Position numbers and translations under genes: made by a program
The notes under the pieces: generated by a model
What the model was told of the DNA's origin: nothing
The model's database searches: none
The model's input: only the letters and a program-made list of their open reading frames with translations
Assembly (NCBI GenBank): GCA_017461825.1
Contig: JAFTXB010000071.1
Span: forward strand, 1 to 8,531
Length of the DNA: 8,531 nucleotides
Direction: 5' to 3'
Source of the DNA: Clostridia bacterium
Lineage (GTDB): Bacteria; Bacillota; Clostridia; Oscillospirales; CAG-272
In this document: positions 1 to 5,958 of the stretch, piece after piece
Layout: each line of letters opens with the position of its first letter
Position numbering within the stretch: the first letter of the stretch is position 1

Positions 1-105
1 ACTACTCCCGAGGTAACGACTCCCGAAGAAACCACTCCTGAAGTAACGACTCCCGAGGAGACCACTCCCGAGGCAACAACTCCCGAGAAAACCACTACCG
101 CAGAA
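1..105 (+). repeat. In-frame tandem repeat encoding TTPEX pentapeptides
   Basis: Six consecutive 15-bp units encode TTPEV, TTPEE, TTPEV, TTPEE, TTPEA and TTPEK, followed by a degenerate unit TTTAE. The first 90 bp can also be read as three 30-bp units (two pentapeptides each) that differ mainly at third codon positions. The array probably extends left of the window. Such coding repeats often vary in copy number by slippage or recombination. Confidence 0.85.
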
Positions 106-231
106 CCTACAGGTACTACTCAAACGAAGGAGCCCGATGATTCCGGATGTAAATCATCCGCAGGTAGCGTTTTGCTGATCCTTGCAACCTGTGTTGGAGC
201 TGCATGGGCTGTTAGAAGAAAGCATGAGTAA
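1..231 (+). CDS. C-terminal end of a cell-surface protein with TTPE repeats and a membrane-anchor tail (partial)
   Basis: Only the last 76 residues are visible; the gene enters from the left edge in frame 1 and stops with TAA at 229-231. Visible residues 1-35 are a run of Thr-Thr-Pro-Glu-X pentapeptides, a low-complexity stalk typical of wall-spanning or glycosylated linkers. A short Thr/Lys/Asp-rich segment follows, then an Asp-Ser-Gly-Cys-Lys-Ser-Ser motif (Cys at visible residue 50), a hydrophobic stretch of about 17 residues (SVLLILATCVGAAWAV) and a basic end (RRKHE). This tripartite tail (short motif, transmembrane helix, positive cluster) resembles C-terminal sorting/anchor tails of Clostridia exported proteins. 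There is no LPXTG, so ordinary sortase anchoring is not supported. The catalytic or binding part lies outside the window. The stop overlaps the start of the next gene by 8 bp, so the two are probably co-translated. Function of the whole protein is unknown. Confidence 0.8.
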   Translation, partial: TTPEVTTPEETTPEVTTPEETTPEATTPEKTTTAEPTGTTQTKEPDDSGCKSSAGSVLLILATCVGAAWAVRRKHE

Positions 232-1552
232 TAAAAAACGATACCGATGGTTGCTATTCCTGCTCACAGGGGTCCTTTTGGGGACCCTTGGATGCGGGAA
301 AAAGGAACCTCCACCGCAACAAGGAGAAACAACCGTGAATACAGAAAATCAAACGACGATCCCCACTGAGGAGGAGACTCAGCCTTTTGAATATCCCAAC
401 ACCGATCTTTCCAATCTTTCGGTTGAAGTGCTGGAGCAGGGCGTGGTCTTCCGCGAAGAAACGCAATCTTTTGCATATTGCGCTTGGCCAACCGTTACGC
501 TTACCGATCGCGGTGAGGCAGTGGTTACTTTTTCGGGGCAACGCGCCGGGCATATCGATCCCTTTGGCGCAACGCTTTTGTGCCGCGCATCGACAGATGA
601 TCTCAAGTTTTCCGATCCCGTGGTCATCAATGACACCGTTCTTGATGACCGTGATTCGGGTATTCTTTATCTTGGCAACGGACGGATGCTTGCAACCTTC
701 TTTACCCATTCTGCCGAGTACTATGAAACTGACAAGCGAAACAGCATTCTCAACGGCGTGCGAAATTCACTCGATTACCGCAAGGTAAAGGAGGCGTTGG
801 AGAAATATGCGGATTTAACCGATGAGCAACGAAAGGGAGGATCCTACTATCTCATCAGCGAAGACTATGGCGAGACGTGGTCTGCTCCAAAGAAGATCAA
901 CATTACCTCTCCTCACGGTCCCACACTGCTTTCCAACGGAAATCTGATCTGGGTCGGAAAGGGACATTACAGTTCGGATTCACCTTCTATGGTGGCGTAT
1001 ATCAGCCGTGACAGTGGGGAAAGCTGGAGCCGACTTTCCCTTCTCAAGATTCCCAAGGGACTTGAAAGCGGCAATATTGCCGAGGCTTATACCATTGAAC
1101 TGCCCGACGGCACTCTGCTTTGTGCGGCACGCGGACAGGGACTGGATAAGGAAACATGGGGAAGTGACCTCAGCGTGTTCTTCTACCGCTCTGAGAACGG
1201 CGGAAAAAGCTGGTCCGAGCCTGTTTGGAGCGGATTTGAGGGGGCACCGCCTTATCTCACACTCACCGAGGATGGGCTTTTAATCTGTAGCATCGGTATC
1301 CGAAATAAGCCGGGGGTTGGCGTTGCGATCCACGTCAGCAGTGACGGTGGCTACACGTGGACAGAAAAGCACTACATTGCACTCTCATCCTCATTCCTCG
1401 ACGATCCCTCAAAGAGCGTTTCGGCAATCGATGTGGGTTATCCCGCCACTGTTTTAATGGAGGACGGAAGCTTTTTGACGGTATTCTATACTCCCGTTGG
1501 CACAGATAGAGTTCCTTCTATCGTTTACGTTAAGTGGAAACTAAAGCTCTGA
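224..1552 (+). CDS. Sialidase-like (BNR/Asp-box) lipoprotein
   Basis: A 442-residue exported beta-propeller protein of the sialidase superfamily. I chose ATG 224 because the protein then starts MSNKKRYRWLLFLLTG, a lipoprotein-type signal with Cys at 24 (TLGC, a slightly atypical lipobox); ORF upstream of this ATG has no signal-like sequence. Residues 26-60 are a Pro/Thr/Glu-rich tether. Four Asp-boxes (S-x-D/N-x-G-x-S/T-W) lie at 212-219, 261-268, 323-330 and 372-379, spaced as in a six-bladed propeller. The stretch IAEAYTIELPDGTLL (about 285-299) followed by AARG (301-304) resembles the conserved sialidase Glu plus triad Arg, and GYP (405-407) the nucleophile Tyr region. I infer a glycosidase trimming sialic acid or a related sugar from host glycans at the cell surface; the true substrate cannot be told. 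Its ATG lies inside the end of the upstream surface-protein gene, so translation is probably coupled. A terminator follows at 1639-1700. Confidence 0.85.
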   Translation: MSNKKRYRWLLFLLTGVLLGTLGCGKKEPPPQQGETTVNTENQTTIPTEEETQPFEYPNTDLSNLSVEVLEQGVVFREETQSFAYCAWPTVTLTDRGEAVVTFSGQRAGHIDPFGATLLCRASTDDLKFSDPVVINDTVLDDRDSGILYLGNGRMLATFFTHSAEYYETDKRNSILNGVRNSLDYRKVKEALEKYADLTDEQRKGGSYYLISEDYGETWSAPKKINITSPHGPTLLSNGNLIWVGKGHYSSDSPSMVAYISRDSGESWSRLSLLKIPKGLESGNIAEAYTIELPDGTLLCAARGQGLDKETWGSDLSVFFYRSENGGKSWSEPVWSGFEGAPPYLTLTEDGLLICSIGIRNKPGVGVAIHVSSDGGYTWTEKHYIALSSSFLDDPSKSVSAIDVGYPATVLMEDGSFLTVFYTPVGTDRVPSIVYVKWKLKL

Positions 1553-1638
1553 TCGAAACGCCATGCGATTGGCTATCATAAATAAGGGCGGTATGGTGGA
1601 GCTCCGTCCCGTTAAAATCTTCTTAAAGAAAAAAGATG

Positions 1639-1700
1639 ATCCCTTCAAGGCATATCCCAAGCCACAACATGGCTTTGGGAGCGCTTTGAGGGGATTTTTT
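1639..1700 (+). terminator. Two-tier rho-independent terminator of the surface-protein/sialidase pair
   Basis: An outer stem pairs 1639-1651 with 1683-1695 (13 pairs including two G-T wobbles). An inner stem pairs 1655-1664 with 1670-1680 (one bulge) around the 5-nt loop CAACA. A T-run at 1695-1700 follows at once. It starts 86 bp after the sialidase stop and faces the convergent cotJC fragment. Confidence 0.75.
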
Positions 1701-1755
1701 GTGGAAAGGAAAGTGTCGGGAGAGAAGACAGAGCTTGCATTTCGAAGCTCATCCT

Positions 1756-1786
1756 CAAAAGGATGCCGCACCGAAATGCGGCATCC
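1756..1786 (-). terminator. Rho-independent terminator of the cotJC fragment
   Basis: A perfect 10-bp stem (GGATGCCGCA with TGCGGCATCC, 1761-1770 and 1777-1786) with a 6-nt loop. Read on the minus strand it is followed by TTTT (1757-1760). It begins 10 bp past the cotJC stop codon, so the 3' end of that gene seems to keep its native terminator. Confidence 0.75.
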
Positions 1787-1796
1787 GAAATACATT

Positions 1797-2024
1797 TCAA
1801 CCGTTCTTTTTGAAAGGGGATGCTTTGTCAAAAGAGGGATTGAACGCGTAAAAATTCTTGCTGTCCAGATGATCCTGCGTGATGCGAAGGGCATCGCCAA
1901 AGCGCTGGTAATGGACGATCTCGCGCTCGCGCAGATACTTGATGGGATCGCACACATCGGGATCGTCGATCATACGCAATAGATTGTCATAGGTCACACG
2001 AGCCTTTTGTTCTGTTACTATCAC
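1797..2024 (-). pseudogene. cotJC: 3' fragment of a CotJC-type manganese catalase (spore coat) gene
   Basis: The reading frame encodes the C-terminal part of a CotJC/manganese-catalase protein. Homology begins at about base 2015 with TEQKARVTYDNLLRMIDDPD, continues through YLREREIVHYQRFGDAL and ends in NFYAFNPSFDK, a tail typical of Clostridia CotJC. The Glu of EQKAR and the His of REREIVH correspond to the last two of the five dimanganese ligands in this family; the N-terminal part with the first three ligands is absent. About 71 residues remain of a protein normally near 190. A GTG at 2022-2024 gives a formal start, but no convincing ribosome binding site precedes it. The frame upstream, back to a stop near 2082-2084, encodes sequence unlike the family. 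The junction therefore lies near 2015-2020, and the serine recombinase gene begins its coding end only about 190 bp further on. It may be a relic or one half of a gene split by an intervening element. Confidence 0.8.
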
Positions 2025-2212
2025 GTATTCGCAACGAAATTGAGTCTTGCAAAAGCGCGAAAATCCATATAAATCAAGGGGTTACCACACACAGACCGAG
2101 AAAAAATTTCGGGTACAAGGCGCACCGCAGAAAGCAAGGCGAAGGCGTAGTATTCTACGTCGAGCCGCTTTCGAGGAGCAACGCAGTAACCGGAAGAATT
2201 TTCGACGGTATG
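2025..2212. repeat. Structured non-coding stretch between recombinase and cotJC break, possible interspersed repeat or element end
   Basis: 188 bp with no credible gene. It contains a small perfect hairpin, CGTAG-AATA-CTACG, at about 2147-2160, flanked by AAAGC/GCTTT-type pairings. The 6-bp inverted repeat GGTTAC (2080-2085) and GTAACC (2186-2191) brackets the GC-richer core. On the minus strand it reads TGCGTTGCTCCTCG before the hairpin, a pattern I associate loosely with dispersed intergenic repeats in Clostridia genomes; I could not check this. As it joins the recombinase 3' end to the cotJC breakpoint it should hold one attachment half-site. Confidence 0.4.
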
Positions 2213-3772
2213 TCAGAAATTCCAGTGAATTTCGATGGGTACGTTTCGTGTCCCCGGAATGCGCTTTCCGACCATGATTTTGTCGATCAAAATCTCCACC
2301 ATTTCGCGTGTCAGATGCTCAACGCCCACGTATTTTTCGATCAATTCTCGGCGGTTGTCACCCACTGCAATTTTCACCTCGATCTCGGCAATTTGCTTTT
2401 GACATTCGAGCACCTGCGATTCAAGGCGTTCCTTTTGCGAGGTGAAGTCCTTTGACAGTTCAATGAAATCCGCTTCGCAAATCAGCCCCTTCACCTTGTC
2501 AAGATAGAGATCACGCACACCTTTAGAAAACTGATTGATCTTGCCTTGATAGGTCGCAATTTCGGCTTCAATTTCTTGCTTTTGCTCCAAAAGATCGGCG
2601 TTAAACTGTACCTTGCGTTCCAACTCATCCATATCAAGATACTCTGCATTGAGCCGTCGAAGCTCCGCAATGACCATTCGTTCAAGCCTATCCACCGAGA
2701 TAAACGCGCCTTCGCAAGCACCCTTGGCGTAGTGTCGGCTGGGGCATTGCAGGAAGTGTCTGCCGCCCGATTTTGACGAGCGCATGACGTATCCGCAGGA
2801 CGCACAACGCACCTTCTTGGCAAAAAGTCCGATGGTACCAACCTTGAATGGCTTTGCTCGCTCGGCGATCATCTTCTGCACCCTGTCCCACAGGGCGCGG
2901 TCAATGATGGGTTCGTGCGTACCTTCCACCCGAAACCATTGCTCCTTTGGGCGCGGACGGTTGATGCTCGTTTTATACGAAATGCTCTCGTATTTGCCTT
3001 GCACCAGATTGCCGATGTAGGTCTCGTTTACCAGCATATCCGAAATGGCGAAATACTTCCACAGCGTGCTGTTCTTGCTTGGTGGCAGACTGAAACGAAG
3101 TCCCTGCATCCGCTTGTACTCGGTGGGATTGGGAATTCCTCGGTCGTTGAGTATTCGAGCGATTGCAGTTTTGCCGTAACCTTGTGAAAAGAGGGTAAAC
3201 ACCTCTCGCACCACAGCGGCGGCTTCCTCATCGATGATCAGATGACCTTTTAGGTTGGGATCTTTCTTGTAGCCGTAGAGCGCAAAGGAACCGATGTGAA
3301 AGCCGTTTTTGCGGCGGCTGTCAAGGGCGGATTTGATGCTGTCCGACATATCCTCCAGATACCACTCGTTGACAAGTCCGTTGATCTGACGGCTTTTTTT
3401 GTTGCCCTTGTTGGCAGTGTCGGCGTTGTCCACGATGCTGACAAAGCGAATGCCCCAGATGGGGAACAGACCGTGTATGTATCGCTCGACCAATTCAAGC
3501 TCACGGGTGAAACGGGACTGCGTTTTGCAAAGGATAATATCAAACTTTTTCGCCTGTGCATCGGCAAGTAACCGTTTGAACTCGGGACGATTTCTGTCCG
3601 AACCCGCATAATCGTCGTCGCTGTAAATGCCGTAAAGCTCCCACCCCATTCTGTCGGCGTAATCGCGTAGCATCGCCTTTTGGTTCTGAATGCTCCCCGA
3701 ATCGTCGGTGGCGTTCTGCTTGCTTTTGTCCTCCTCGGACAGTCTGCAATAGATTGCTGCTTTTTCTCTCAT
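2213..3772 (-). CDS. Large serine recombinase (TnpX/SpoIVCA type)
   Basis: An intact 519-residue site-specific DNA recombinase. Residues 1-150 form the resolvase catalytic domain, with the nucleophile Ser12 in YCRLSEED, Arg10 beside it, and the QSRFTREL and YSDDDYAGSDRNRPEF segments typical of the family. Residues about 160-270 are the recombinase DNA-binding domain (GSFALYGYKKD, ARILNDRGIPNP). A zinc-ribbon has Cys323, Cys326, Cys343 and Cys353. A coiled coil spans about 384-470, as in integrases where it controls synapsis and directionality. The length and domain order match complete members. The start ATG 3772 has GGAG 8 nt upstream and overlaps the stop of the small ORF before it (ATGA). 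The gene faces and nearly touches the broken end of cotJC on the same strand, which suggests it is the integrase/excisionase of an element inserted there. No separate terminator follows. Confidence 0.93.
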   Translation of the reverse strand: MREKAAIYCRLSEEDKSKQNATDDSGSIQNQKAMLRDYADRMGWELYGIYSDDDYAGSDRNRPEFKRLLADAQAKKFDIILCKTQSRFTRELELVERYIHGLFPIWGIRFVSIVDNADTANKGNKKSRQINGLVNEWYLEDMSDSIKSALDSRRKNGFHIGSFALYGYKKDPNLKGHLIIDEEAAAVVREVFTLFSQGYGKTAIARILNDRGIPNPTEYKRMQGLRFSLPPSKNSTLWKYFAISDMLVNETYIGNLVQGKYESISYKTSINRPRPKEQWFRVEGTHEPIIDRALWDRVQKMIAERAKPFKVGTIGLFAKKVRCASCGYVMRSSKSGGRHFLQCPSRHYAKGACEGAFISVDRLERMVIAELRRLNAEYLDMDELERKVQFNADLLEQKQEIEAEIATYQGKINQFSKGVRDLYLDKVKGLICEADFIELSKDFTSQKERLESQVLECQKQIAEIEVKIAVGDNRRELIEKYVGVEHLTREMVEILIDKIMVGKRIPGTRNVPIEIHWNF

Positions 3773-3909
3773 GTTCTTATCTCCGTATCTGTAAGAACAA
3801 GCTGTTTTCCTCCAAGGATATTGTACCGCATACTGCCCCTGTTTGTTATTGACTCAGAGAAAAATTTATACTTTTTCTGCGCTCTAACGATGAGATCAGT
3901 TCTATCCAT
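3769..3909 (-). CDS. Small hypothetical protein coupled to the recombinase
   Basis: A 46-residue ORF starting MDRTDLIVRAQKKYKFF and ending TDTEIRT. Its stop codon overlaps the recombinase start (ATGA), the usual sign of translational coupling. It overlaps the preceding small ORF by 64 bp in the -1 frame. The nearest GGAGG lies 13 nt upstream of the ATG, which is long, so initiation is uncertain. The protein is basic at the N-terminus and has no motif I recognise. A regulatory or directionality-factor role for the recombinase is a guess from position only. It may instead be leader sequence. Confidence 0.4.
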   Translation of the reverse strand: MDRTDLIVRAQKKYKFFSESITNRGSMRYNILGGKQLVLTDTEIRT

Positions 3910-4007
3910 ATATGTGTGTAATCCTCCTTTGTCAAAAAAACGTTCTTAAAAACACTTGTACAGATTTCTTTTTTTATATCATTTCTTTCGGCTTTTTCTG
4001 TTGTCAT
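3846..4007 (-). CDS. Small hypothetical protein at the head of the recombinase operon
   Basis: A 53-residue ORF (MTTEKAERNDIKKEIC... ending SINFSLSQ). The ATG at 4007 has a consensus AGGAGG (4014-4019) with a 6-nt spacer, the best ribosome binding site in this part of the window, so translation is likely. It is Lys/Glu-rich at the N-terminus and has a central EDYTHIWIELISSLER segment that looks like an amphipathic helix. It is more AT-rich than the recombinase. I do not recognise the family. Small proteins of this size often precede serine recombinases in Clostridia mobile elements, and a helper or regulatory role would fit, but no motif supports it. Confidence 0.6.
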   Translation of the reverse strand: MTTEKAERNDIKKEICTSVFKNVFLTKEDYTHIWIELISSLERRKSINFSLSQ

Positions 4008-4019
4008 AGCATTCCTCCT

Positions 4020-4149
4020 TTCGTTTTTGAAATAAGTATATGAAAAGCAGCAAGTCCGCTATACCGGTTTCTTTTCTCTCTACCTTAAACACGCCCAAAG
4101 GTAGAAGTTTTTGCAAAAAAAGCTAAGGCTATTTTTTATAAGAGAAACC
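4020..4149 (-). promoter_or_regulatory. Probable promoter/regulatory region of the recombinase operon
   Basis: 130 AT-rich bases without a gene between the first small ORF and the oxidoreductase terminator. On the minus strand a TATACT (4035-4040) could be a -10 element, but no good -35 lies 16-18 bp upstream. A 7-bp inverted repeat, CTACCTT (4080-4086) and AAGGTAG (4098-4104), with an 11-bp spacer could bind a regulator or the recombinase. Both readings are weak. Confidence 0.3.
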
Positions 4150-4196
4150 AAAACGCACTTTGTCAGCGGTGATAATCCGCTTTTAAAGTGCGTTTT
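4150..4196 (-). terminator. Hairpin terminator of the FAD/Rieske oxidoreductase gene
   Basis: A perfect 12-bp stem, AAAACGCACTTT (4150-4161) with AAAGTGCGTTTT (4185-4196), with an inner AGCGG/CCGCT stem (4165-4169 and 4177-4181). On the minus strand it follows the oxidoreductase stop by 11 bp, and its 3' arm ends in TTTT followed by GGTTTCTCTT. Being nearly symmetrical, it may also act on transcripts from the other side. Confidence 0.7.
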
Positions 4197-4207
4197 GCGA
4201 GTATATA

Positions 4208-5506
4208 TTACATCTTTTTGTCATCAGTTGCAGGGTTGTCGATCAGTTGCCCGTCCTCGGTGAAGCGTGAGCCGTGGCAGGGGCAATCCCAAGTATGCTC
4301 GGCGCGGTTGTATTTGAGGGCACAGCCAAGGTGTGGACATCGTGGCGAGGTGGGAGTGAAAAGTCCGACGGTAGATTCAAAAGCGTTTATGGCAAGCTGA
4401 GGATGAAGAACTCTTCGCGAGGGATCGAAAACGGCGGCGTATGGATTGTTTTTGACTTGCACAAGGTCGCAGAGAATATTGGCGGCGACCATAGAGTTTG
4501 TCATACCCCACTTGTTAAAGCCTGTCGCAACGAACACGTCGGGTGTGGATTTTGAATACTGCCCGATATAGGAAATATCGTCCAGCGTCATACAGTCCTG
4601 CGTTGCCCATTTGCCGACGATTTCGGCGTTTTTGTAGTGCTTGCGGGCAAAATCCTCAAGCTCCTGCCAACAACCGCCTTTCTTGCCTGTGCGGTGTCCA
4701 CCACCGCCGAGGAGCAACAGGTCTCCGTAGCTTCGAAAGGACAACCCAGTGTTCGATTCGTCCACGTACATACCGCTGACGTTTTGCACGCCCTTGAGAG
4801 CGAGAACGTAGGAACGGTGCTGATAGAGCTTTAAGGAGTAAAATCCGTGTTTGTTGAGCATCGGAAAATGAGTTGCGATAATCAACTTTTTGAAAGCGAT
4901 CTCGCCACGGTTGGTTTTTGCCTTGTACGGCATCAGCTCTACGACCTTTGTATGCTCGTAGATCGGCAAATCTTTTGCGATTGTATATAAAAATTTCAAT
5001 GGGTGAAACTGCGCTTGATCCTTCACGCGCACAGCCCCCGCAACCCGAAACGGAAGCTCTTTTGCATCCGAGAACTCAGCTTTCACGCCGATACGATTCA
5101 GGGCGGCGACCTCTTTTTCAATTTTTTTGCGGTCATTGAGAGAATAAACGTAGTTATCCCGCGTTTCAAAATCGCAGTCAATATTTTTGCATAGCTTTGC
5201 GTATTCCTTAATCGCTTTGCACTGCACCTCTGCATACAACCGCGCCTTGTCCTCGCCAAAGCGTTTTATCATCTTATCGTAAATCAATCCATGTCCGAGC
5301 GTAATTTTTGCTGTGGTATTTTTTGTAATACCTCCGCAGATCTCTGTCGCTTCTACAAGCATACAATCCAAACCGGCGTTTTTAAGTTTGTAGGCACACA
5401 AAATCCCTGCAATTCCGCCACCGATGATTAAAACATCGGTTTTTTTGTTTTCGTTCAGTGCATCAAAGTGCGATTTTTCTGTTACCTCTTTCCATATTGA
5501 TTCCAT
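4208..5506 (-). CDS. FAD-dependent oxidoreductase with C-terminal Rieske [2Fe-2S] domain
   Basis: A 432-residue cytoplasmic redox protein of the DAO family fused to a Rieske domain, like Bacillus YhfW and its clostridial relatives. Residues 25-55 hold the FAD-binding Rossmann motif (VLIIGGGIAGILCAYKL, then LVEA). Residues about 60-345 form the DAO substrate domain, ending with the second flavin contact region VATGFNKWGMTNSM (326-339). The Rieske motif is CPH at 390-392 and CPCH at 408-411, so Cys390, His392, Cys408 and His411 would bind the [2Fe-2S] cluster. The linker before it is short compared with Bacillus proteins, which I believe is normal in Clostridia. I chose ATG 5506 because GGAGG lies 6 nt upstream; a TTG two codons earlier abuts that site. 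Substrate and partner are unknown. It stands alone, with its own terminator, divergent from the downstream + strand genes. Confidence 0.9.
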   Translation of the reverse strand: MESIWKEVTEKSHFDALNENKKTDVLIIGGGIAGILCAYKLKNAGLDCMLVEATEICGGITKNTTAKITLGHGLIYDKMIKRFGEDKARLYAEVQCKAIKEYAKLCKNIDCDFETRDNYVYSLNDRKKIEKEVAALNRIGVKAEFSDAKELPFRVAGAVRVKDQAQFHPLKFLYTIAKDLPIYEHTKVVELMPYKAKTNRGEIAFKKLIIATHFPMLNKHGFYSLKLYQHRSYVLALKGVQNVSGMYVDESNTGLSFRSYGDLLLLGGGGHRTGKKGGCWQELEDFARKHYKNAEIVGKWATQDCMTLDDISYIGQYSKSTPDVFVATGFNKWGMTNSMVAANILCDLVQVKNNPYAAVFDPSRRVLHPQLAINAFESTVGLFTPTSPRCPHLGCALKYNRAEHTWDCPCHGSRFTEDGQLIDNPATDDKKM

Positions 5507-5575
5507 ATCCAACCTCCAAATCTTAATAGAATTAGTCTTTGCAGCTTCAGCGCCATAGATACCTATTCACTAAAA

Positions 5576-5614
5576 TTTCGGCTAATTTATGTAAATTCTT
5601 AAATACAGCCGAAA
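5576..5614. repeat. Inverted repeat upstream of the oxidoreductase gene
   Basis: TTTCGGCT (5576-5583) is inverted as AGCCGAAA (5607-5614), with an inner AATTT/AAATT pair. It lies between the oxidoreductase start and the + strand promoter at 5621. It could be a shared operator or a weak hairpin. No clear minus-strand promoter could be assigned; TTGTCA near 5623-5628 is the best -35 candidate but lacks a good -10. Confidence 0.35.
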
Positions 5615-5620
5615 AAAATA

Positions 5621-5649
5621 TTGACAAACGGAAAAAATAGGTGTATACT
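5621..5649 (+). promoter_or_regulatory. Near-consensus sigma-A promoter
   Basis: TTGACA (5621-5626), a 17-bp spacer and TATACT (5644-5649) match the vegetative consensus at 11 of 12 positions. Transcription should start near 5656 and run through the DUF4143 remnant into the MmcQ/YjbR and EamA genes. It probably first served the ATPase gene that is now decayed. Confidence 0.8.
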
Positions 5650-5675
5650 GCTATTAGTAGATAATTCCAAGGTGT

Positions 5676-5950
5676 ACACAGAAGGGGTATCAGAATGCGG
5701 GAATAGAGCCGTATCTCTATTTTTATCGTGATAAGGATGCCAAGGAGATCATTGTTATTATGGATGAAGACGGTAAGCTGTGTCCTCTGGAGATAAAGAA
5801 GAACGCAACGCCCGATAAACGCATTATTCGCACCTTCGGCGTGATCGACAAAGCCCCACCGCAGGTCGGCACAGAGCCGTCCTCTGCATGGTGGAGCAGT
5901 TCGGCGCGTTTGATCGGGAAAATTTGATTGTGCTGATTTGGATGATATAA
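5676..5950 (+). pseudogene. Remnant of an AAA/DUF4143 ATP-binding protein gene (C-terminal tail, frameshifted)
   Basis: From about 5682 the frame encodes GYQNAGIEPYLYFYRDKDAK followed by EDGKLCPLEIKKNATPDKRI and KAPPQVGT. This matches the C-terminal nuclease-like end of DUF4143 ATPases (the YYRD-KEID-EIKK pattern), although the usual Asp after KEI is Ile here. Between about 5866 and 5882 the frame changes; in the new frame LCMVEQFGAFDRENL continues to VLIWMI and a TAA at 5948-5950, the usual end of this family. The ATPase domain and about four fifths of the gene are gone; a TAG lies just upstream of the remnant. Large deletion plus frameshift mark it as a pseudogene. Family members are common accessory genes in Clostridia, some thought to act in toxin-antitoxin-like or recombination contexts. 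Confidence 0.75.
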
Positions 5951-5958
5951 TTTGAAGT

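Noticed and set aside
1..105. Short direct repeats resembling a CRISPR array.
   Set aside because: The units are contiguous, 15 bp long, in frame and encode TTPE pentapeptides; there are no spacers.
1563..1982. A 139-codon open frame on the + strand.
   Set aside because: It runs through the sialidase terminator and the cotJC terminator and is antisense to the cotJC fragment; no ribosome binding site and no recognisable protein.
2047..2277. A 76-codon + strand open frame covering the structured region.
   Set aside because: Arg-rich translation without family features, overlaps the recombinase 3' end antisense and has no ribosome binding site.
3975..3990. Programmed -1 frameshift fusing the two small ORFs.
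   Set aside because: The T-run is nearer 3930 and the frames would permit it, but no stimulatory structure is seen and the second ORF has its own ATG; kept only as a possibility in the findings.
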